33,752 bases of DNA from an uncultured Eubacteriales bacterium (GTDB lineage: Bacteria > Bacillota > Clostridia > Lachnospirales > CAG-274): positions 1 to 33,752 of the forward strand of contig CATJCJ010000307.1 in NCBI GenBank assembly GCA_949738935.1, written 5' to 3'. The notes beneath the pieces were generated by a model, which saw only the letters and a program-made list of their open reading frames with translations, was not told the DNA's origin and did not search any database. How positions within the stretch are numbered: position 1 is the first letter of the stretch; each line of letters starts with the position of its first letter. Position numbers and translations under genes: made by a program. Of the stretch, positions 33,347 through 33,752 are shown one piece after another.

Positions 33347-33752
33347 ATGGATAAAAATAGTATTGATTACAGCCTGTATCTTGTTACGGACAGAGAACTT
33401 ATGACGGCAAAAACATTGGAGGAGGCTGTCATACAAGCGATTTTGGGAGGATGCGGCGTTGTTCAGCTTAGAGAGAAAAATTGTTCCGCAAGAGAATTTT
33501 TTCAGCTGGCTATTAAAGTCAAAGATGTTTGCCGAAAGTTTGATGTTCCTCTTATTATAAATGATAGGGCTGATATCGCTTTGGCCGCTGATTGTGACGG
33601 TGTGCACGTTGGACAGAGTGATTTGCCGGCTGATTATGTCAGAAAAGTTATCGGAGAGAATAAAATTCTTGGTGTGTCGGTATCGAGCGTTGATAAGGCT
33701 GTCGAGGCGAAAAAAAACGGCGCTGATTATATTGGGGTTGGCGCTCTGTTTC
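33347..33752 (+). CDS. thiE: Thiamine phosphate synthase (3' truncated by window edge)
   Basis: ThiE couples HMP-diphosphate and thiazole phosphate to thiamine phosphate. About 135 codons are visible and the frame remains open at the end of the window. Marks are [61 protein letters not shown] and [11 protein letters not shown], the standard TIM-barrel sequence. ATG at 33347 with GGAGG ten bases upstream. It sits in one unit with thiD; the C-terminal quarter and any further thi genes lie outside. Confidence 0.95.
   Translation, partial: MDKNSIDYSLYLVTDRELMTAKTLEEAVIQAILGGCGVVQLREKNCSAREFFQLAIKVKDVCRKFDVPLIINDRADIALAADCDGVHVGQSDLPADYVRKVIGENKILGVSVSSVDKAVEAKKNGADYIGVGALF

Overview
This window is chromosomal DNA from a low-GC Gram-positive anaerobe, most likely a member of the Clostridia. 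The reasons are a PolC-type replicative polymerase, a RicT/YaaT homologue, the MEP isoprenoid pathway (dxr, ispG), a tRNA-Trp T-box leader, a DUF1540 cysteine-rich protein, ferrous-iron transport by FeoAB, strong AGGAGG-type ribosome binding sites and frequent TTG starts. I cannot name the genus from the sequence alone. Almost all of the window is core metabolism and information processing. I see no prophage, transposase gene, CRISPR array, rRNA or tRNA.

Layout. (1) Positions 1-5456, plus strand: a tight operon of holB (5' end cut off), ricT, trmN6, rsmI, feoA and feoB, closed by a hairpin at 5495-5540 that also serves the converging polC unit. (2) Positions 5579-16198, minus strand, read from high to low coordinates: pyrH, frr, uppS, cdsA, dxr, rseP, ispG, polC. 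This is the classic Firmicutes cluster for nucleotide supply, ribosome recycling and isoprenoid/phospholipid precursors, without rpsB-tsf in front or proS before polC. (3) Positions 16504-21151, minus strand: a signalling block made of an HD-GYP protein, an orphan TRAP-type solute-binding lipoprotein and a methyl-accepting chemotaxis protein with a run of HAMP-like repeats. (4) Positions 21369-23693, minus strand: a class I aminotransferase and an M19 dipeptidase. (5) Positions 23939-24109, plus strand: a 56-residue DUF1540 protein with its own terminator. (6) Positions 24240-32225, plus strand: a sigma-A type promoter, a tRNA-Trp T-box leader with terminator, then trpE-G-C-F-B-A with no trpD, followed directly by topB. 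(7) Positions 32528-33752, plus strand: thiD and the start of thiE, cut by the window edge.

How the parts work together. The trp operon should be switched on by uncharged tRNA-Trp through the T-box, and TrpE also keeps a feedback-site-like motif. The missing trpD means the phosphoribosyl transfer step must be encoded elsewhere or be absent. The solute-binding protein and the chemoreceptor sit 27 bases apart with no transporter subunits, so the binding protein may act as a ligand-presenting partner for chemotaxis.

The most unusual non-coding content is a set of intergenic palindromes: a 106-bp nested inverted repeat after mcp, a 166-bp nested palindrome between topB and thiD, paired AATACCG-type inverted repeats flanking or preceding several genes, and a 14-bp-stem hairpin ahead of the DUF1540 gene. 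These look like small non-autonomous repeats or structured RNA elements and are the best candidates for something undescribed here.
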